DNA from: an uncultured cyanobacterium
GTDB taxonomy: Bacteria > Cyanobacteriota > Cyanobacteriia > CACIAM-69d
Assembly (NCBI GenBank): GCA_937894105.1
Contig: CALCTI010000179.1
Span: 1-8,757 of the forward strand
Length of the DNA stretch: 8,757 nt
Reading direction: 5' to 3'
Shown: positions 6,664 to 8,757 of the stretch, one piece after another
Layout: each line of letters begins with the position of its first letter
Numbering within the stretch: position 1 is the first letter of the stretch
Program-made: the position numbers and the translations under genes
The notes under the pieces: model-generated
Told to the model about the DNA's origin: nothing
Database searches by the model: none
What the model saw: only the letters and a program-made list of their open reading frames with translations

Positions 6664-6918
6664 ATGGCTGGAACTACTGGAGAACGCCCCTTTTCGGATA
6701 TTGTGACAAGTGTCCGGTATTGGGTAATTCATAGCATTACTATCCCGGCGTTGTTTATTGCTGGCTGGCTGTTTGTTAGCACTGGCCTGGCTTACGACGC
6801 TTTCGGAACCCCTCGTCCCAACGAGTATTTCAGTGAAACTCGCTTGGAAGTGCCCATTGTGAGCGATCGCTTTGAGTCGAAGCAGCAAGTGGAAGACTTC
6901 CTAGAAAACGGTAGTTAG
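6664..6918 (+). CDS. psbE: Cytochrome b559 subunit alpha (PsbE)
   Basis: Photosystem II reaction-centre subunit of 84 residues, in the thylakoid membrane. With PsbF it binds the haem of cytochrome b559, which protects the centre and is needed for its assembly. The cytoplasmic N-terminus AGTTGERPFSDIVTS is followed by the axial haem ligand H23 in RYWVIHSITIP, a single membrane helix to about residue 40, and a lumenal tail (DAFGTPRPNEYFSETR...DRFESKQQVEDFLENGS) matching the family. The length is normal. The ATG at 6664 is fixed by the conserved MAGTTGERPFS start; the Shine-Dalgarno is poor. First gene of the operon, with psbF 64 bp downstream. A HIP1 site lies at 6863-6870. Confidence 0.99.
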   Translation: MAGTTGERPFSDIVTSVRYWVIHSITIPALFIAGWLFVSTGLAYDAFGTPRPNEYFSETRLEVPIVSDRFESKQQVEDFLENGS

Positions 6919-6982
6919 GTATTGCACCGATCGCCACCGTTTAACGCCGATAACAACTTACTGAAATCCCCGATATAAGGTC

Positions 6983-7123
6983 ATGGCAACCGAAACTAAC
7001 AATCTCAATCAGCCCGTTACCTATCCTATTTTTACGGTGCGCTGGCTGGCAGTTCACGGACTGGGTGTACCCACCGTGTTTTTCATCGGCGCGATCGCCG
7101 CAATGCAGTTTATTCAACGCTAA
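6983..7123 (+). CDS. psbF: Cytochrome b559 subunit beta (PsbF)
   Basis: Photosystem II subunit of 46 residues, partner of PsbE. The second axial haem ligand is H25 in RWLAVHGLGVP, inside the single membrane helix that continues through TVFFIGAIAAMQF to the C-terminal IQR. The N-terminal part, ATETNNLNQPVTYPIFTVRW, is typical, though this region is variable between species. The start is ATG 6983-6985, with TAAGG only 2 nt upstream, so ribosome binding is probably weak or coupled to psbE. The stop is TAA 7121-7123. A HIP1 site overlaps the codons for GAIA (7091-7098). Confidence 0.99.
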   Translation: MATETNNLNQPVTYPIFTVRWLAVHGLGVPTVFFIGAIAAMQFIQR

Positions 7124-7144
7124 TCAGCGCTAACGAGGTAACCT

Positions 7145-7264
7145 GTGGATCGTAATAAGAACACCAACGCTCAACCGGTTGAGCTAAACCGCACATCCCT
7201 ATACTTGGGATTGCTATTAATCTTCGTACTAGGAATTCTATTTTCTAGCTACTTCTTCAACTAG
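7145..7264 (+). CDS. psbL: Photosystem II protein PsbL
   Basis: Subunit of 39 residues at the dimer interface of photosystem II, involved in quinone-side electron transfer and dimer stability. The N-terminus DRNKNTNAQ is followed by the strongly conserved PVELNRTSLYLGLLL and ends in FSSYFFN, as in the family. The start codon is GTG at 7145-7147, the only start that gives the normal length, with a good Shine-Dalgarno GAGGT at 7135-7139, 5 nt away. It lies 21 bp after psbF. A weaker start codon may tune its synthesis relative to its neighbours. Confidence 0.98.
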   Translation: MDRNKNTNAQPVELNRTSLYLGLLLIFVLGILFSSYFFN

Positions 7265-7288
7265 GCTCAGCCAAACCGCAATCTGTGA

Positions 7289-7383
7289 CTCTAGGTTTCT
7301 ATAACAGGCAAGTACTGTATTTAAACCTAGGGGTAGCGAGCTTGTGGAGCTATTAGTCTCCAAGCACGCCTAGCTTTTAAAAG
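7289..7383 (+). promoter_or_regulatory. Cluster of stem-loops in the psbL-psbJ spacer
   Basis: The 174-bp gap between psbL and psbJ is much longer than the other gaps of the operon (64 and 21 bp). It contains three foldable segments: CTAGGTTT (7291-7298) with AAACCTAG (7323-7330), extended inside by ATAACAG/CTGTAT; GCTTGTGGAG (7340-7349) with CTCCAAGC (7358-7365), with a 2-nt bulge; and the palindrome CTTTTAAAAG (7374-7383). TTGACA at 7391-7396 has no matching -10 before psbJ. RNA processing, partial termination or stabilisation of the upstream mRNA are possible roles. Confidence 0.5.
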
Positions 7384-7438
7384 GCACTTTTTGACACTTA
7401 AAATATTGTAGATAGCAAACAATTAGGAGGATTGAATT

Positions 7439-7561
7439 ATGGCTGGAGGTGGAGGACGCATTCCCCTTTGGGTAGTAGGAACCATCGCTGGTTTGGGTGC
7501 CATTTTTGTATTGGCGCTGTTTTTCTACGGTTCTTATGCAGGCTTAGGTTCGTCCGTATAG
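7439..7561 (+). CDS. psbJ: Photosystem II protein PsbJ
   Basis: Single-helix photosystem II subunit of 40 residues next to cytochrome b559, affecting plastoquinone exchange and assembly. The N-terminus AGGGGRIPLWVVGTIAG, the helix LGAIFVLALFFYG and the C-terminal SYAGLGSSV match the family at normal length. It has the best ribosome site of the operon, AGGAGG at 7425-7430, 8 nt before the ATG at 7439-7441. With the structured spacer before it, psbJ may be expressed partly independently of psbEFL. No clear terminator follows in the 194 bp before the next gene. Confidence 0.99.
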   Translation: MAGGGGRIPLWVVGTIAGLGAIFVLALFFYGSYAGLGSSV

Positions 7562-7675
7562 CCCCGTATCGCTTTTGATGAAGGTTGTCGCGTAGGCAGG
7601 TTGCAATTATTTCCGTGTGATGAATTTAGCCTCCCACTTGGAGTTAGCCAGGGGAAGTTAGAAATGCCGACGCGA

Positions 7676-7718
7676 TATAATTTAGTTTGATGCTAGTTAG
7701 TTAATGTCAGTTAACTAG
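7676..7718 (+). promoter_or_regulatory. Candidate promoter and leader hairpin of the DUF3318-like gene
   Basis: TATAAT at 7676-7681 is a consensus -10 hexamer 75 bp before the start codon, but no recognisable -35 lies at 16-18 bp, so an activator or an alternative sigma factor could be needed. Just downstream, CTAGTTA (7693-7699) and TAACTAG (7712-7718) form a 7-bp inverted repeat that would lie near the 5' end of the transcript. The rest of 7562-7755 shows nothing else I can support. Confidence 0.4.
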
Positions 7719-7755
7719 ACACTAGTGGTTTGCACTGAAAGAAGTAGTTGCTAAC

Positions 7756-8415
7756 ATGACCACGTTTGCCACCGCCAAGTCCGATATGAGTGAGCTGCGA
7801 CGCCTGAAAGGGCTGTTGCCACCCGAGCTGCAAAGTTGGGTAGCGGTGGAGAAGGCGATCGATATCAATCCACCGTTGATTCGGTGCGAAGAGCTGGGCA
7901 AAGATCAAGTTGAAATCCAAGTGGATTTAATCGCCTGGGAACAGCTTGCAAAAGATCAGCGTAATCTGCTTTTTTGGCACGAGGTTGCTCGAATCCAAAA
8001 TGACACCATTCCTCGCGATGGTTGGGAAATGGCAGCTTTGGCGATCGGTTTGGGCGGTGCTGTCGGTGAACTTTGGGTCCAAGACGGATTATTGCTTTTG
8101 TTAGCCCTAGCCCTGTGTGGCGTTTCGGGCTATCGCTTGTTCCAAAAGAACAATACTGAGCGCACGACCAAGGAAGCCGTCGTTGCCGATGAGCGGGCAA
8201 TCTCCCTAGCGACGCGGTTTGGCTACTCTTTACCCAACGCTTACAAGAGCTTGGGCAGCGCCCTAAAAACTTTGATAGAGCAGACGCCGAAGAAGAATCT
8301 TCGCAAGCGCTACGAATTTCGCCTACAGGCCCTAAAGCGTAGTGCGGCAAAAGCTAAGTCCCGTGCTCAAGGGCCCCCAGAACCAGGTCTCAGTGGTTAC
8401 AGCGATAGCTACTAG
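7756..8415 (+). CDS. Conserved cyanobacterial membrane protein, DUF3318-like
   Basis: Protein of 219 residues of unknown function. From memory it resembles the cyanobacterial DUF3318-type family (RRLKGLLPPELQSW, then WEQLAKDQRNLLFWHEVARI), but the family number is not certain. The soluble N-terminal part (1-90) is followed by a hydrophobic hairpin (MAALAIGLGGAVGELW at about 92-107 and GLLLLLALALCGVSGY at about 111-126). A helical, basic C-terminal part (KEAVVADERAISLATRFGYS at 139-158, then KKNLRKRYEFRLQALKRSAAKAK) ends in GYSDSY. The segment H75-E76-V-A-R79, then a membrane hairpin, then E140 and D145, resembles the layout of M48-type metallopeptidases with a missing ligand; this is my inference. 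The ATG at 7756 lacks a strong Shine-Dalgarno. The TAG stop directly abuts copy B of the MITE-like element. Confidence 0.85.
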   Translation: MTTFATAKSDMSELRRLKGLLPPELQSWVAVEKAIDINPPLIRCEELGKDQVEIQVDLIAWEQLAKDQRNLLFWHEVARIQNDTIPRDGWEMAALAIGLGGAVGELWVQDGLLLLLALALCGVSGYRLFQKNNTERTTKEAVVADERAISLATRFGYSLPNAYKSLGSALKTLIEQTPKKNLRKRYEFRLQALKRSAAKAKSRAQGPPEPGLSGYSDSY

Positions 8416-8540
8416 GGGCTGTCATCAATTGAATCCCTAAGTAAAGAGCCGTAAGGGTCTTAGCCCATAACTTTGTTTGTTTTAAAGGGCGCGTACTCCC
8501 CACTGCATAAGGCTTCTGGAGATTAATTGATGACACGCCC
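8416..8540 (+). mobile_element. MITE-like element, copy B (125 bp)
   Basis: The left end GGGCTGTCATCAATT (8416-8430) is identical to that of copy A. The right end, 8525-8540, read in reverse is GGGCGTGTCATCAATT. TAG is present on both sides (8413-8415 and 8541-8543), which may be a 3-bp target duplication; the left TAG is the stop codon of the preceding gene. There is no coding capacity. The inverted ends could pair in the transcript of the upstream gene. Confidence 0.72.
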
Positions 8541-8595
8541 TAGATTGGTATGTCTTTTCAAAGATCCGCTGAAAATTACTTCAATAAACCGCTGT

Positions 8596-8644
8596 AATAA
8601 AAAGGCGTTCAGGTTCTTTTCCAGAACTTGAACATCTTTTTATT
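8596..8644. terminator. Bidirectional rho-independent terminator
   Basis: AATAAAAAG (8596-8604) pairs with CTTTTTATT (8636-8644). Inside these, GTTCAGGTTCT (8607-8617) pairs with AGAACTTGAAC (8623-8633) with one G-T pair and a 5-nt loop. The A-tract on one side and the T-tract on the other give a U-run in either direction. It lies between the convergent DUF3318-like gene and the minus-strand gene ending at 8671, exactly where a shared terminator is expected. Confidence 0.8.
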
Positions 8645-8645
8645 G

Positions 8646-8678
8646 AGCCGGATTTACAATTTAGCCGAATTTACATTT
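8646..8678 (+). repeat. Short imperfect tandem repeat
   Basis: AGCCGGATTTACAATTT (8646-8662) is followed at once by AGCCGAATTTACATTT (8663-8678), two near-copies of 17 and 16 nt. The second overlaps the stop and last codon of the minus-strand gene. Its function is unknown and it may be incidental. Confidence 0.45.
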
Positions 8679-8757
8679 GACCGATCATTTTGTGACTTTG
8701 GGGGATGACGCGCACCTGGGGCAAAACTTTTTTCAGACGCGTTTGCCATGCCAATAC
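8671..8757 (-). CDS. C-terminal end of an unidentified minus-strand gene (partial)
   Basis: On the minus strand a frame is open from the window edge to a TAA (complement of 8671-8673) and encodes 28 residues, WQTRLKKVLPQVRVIPQSH in its middle and KMIGQM at the end. The composition looks like a real protein C-terminus, and the terminator hairpin at 8596-8644 lies just beyond its stop, which supports it. I do not recognise the family. Forward frames here also start at GTG 8691 or ATG 8705, but they have less support. Confidence 0.5.
   Translation of the reverse strand, partial: VLAWQTRLKKVLPQVRVIPQSHKMIGQM

Noticed and set aside
7391..7396. TTGACA as a -35 box for a separate psbJ promoter
   Set aside because: No -10-like hexamer lies 16-18 bp downstream.
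7631..7656. Possible psbJ terminator (CTCC with GGAG)
   Set aside because: Only four base pairs and no T-run.
7865..8350. A 161-codon minus-strand frame
   Set aside because: Antisense to the DUF3318-like gene, with no family signature and a composition typical of shadow frames.
1..8757. CRISPR array
   Set aside because: No regularly spaced direct repeats were seen; the repeated sequences are HIP1 octamers, two MITE-like copies and one short tandem repeat.

Overview
The window comes from a cyanobacterium. It carries the photosystem II operon psbE-psbF-psbL-psbJ, a cyanobacterium-type membrane protein of unknown function, and 18 copies of the HIP1 octamer GCGATCGC (about one per 490 bp), a hallmark of many cyanobacterial genomes. 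The genus cannot be told from the sequence.

Layout from left to right. (1) Positions 1-1371: the tail of an unidentified gene, then a flavoprotein of the HI0933/BaiN family. (2) 1409-2039: an overlapping pair, the minimal nucleotidyltransferase MntA and the HEPN ribonuclease HepT, a type VII toxin-antitoxin system with all visible catalytic residues intact. (3) 2063-3665, minus strand: tRNA-Lys(UUU) followed by miaB, the tRNA methylthiotransferase. (4) 3846-4650: a broken NB-ARC/STAND ATPase gene. Its P-loop end is followed by a one-base frameshift, then a large internal deletion that joins it to the last helical repeats of the protein. (5) 4661-6100, minus strand: a small protein of the DOPA 4,5-dioxygenase family, then a DPM1-like membrane glycosyltransferase. 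(6) 6101-6663: a 560-bp gene-free region with a short inverted-repeat element (MITE-like), a palindrome-rich stretch, and a strong stem-loop in the psbE leader. (7) 6664-7561: psbEFLJ, with an unusually structured psbL-psbJ spacer. (8) 7756-8415: a conserved cyanobacterial membrane protein (DUF3318-like). A second MITE-like copy begins directly after its stop codon. (9) 8541-8757: a bidirectional terminator hairpin and the C-terminal end of a minus-strand gene that runs off the window.

How the genes relate. PsbE and PsbF together form cytochrome b559, and PsbL and PsbJ sit beside it in photosystem II, so the operon delivers subunits of one complex. The rubA and ycf48 genes that usually precede psbE in cyanobacteria (from memory) are absent here; repeats and a glycosyltransferase lie there instead. 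The mntA-hepT pair and the STAND remnant are conflict-type genes lying between housekeeping genes. mntA-hepT contains no HIP1 site, while the flavoprotein has seven and the STAND remnant five. That fits late arrival of the TA pair and long residence of the decayed ATPase, but it is only suggestive. I do not see a clearly new multigene system. The best leads are the MITE-like pair flanking psbEFLJ plus the DUF3318-like gene, the leader and spacer RNA structures of psbEFLJ, and a possible degenerate metallopeptidase fold in the DUF3318-like protein.
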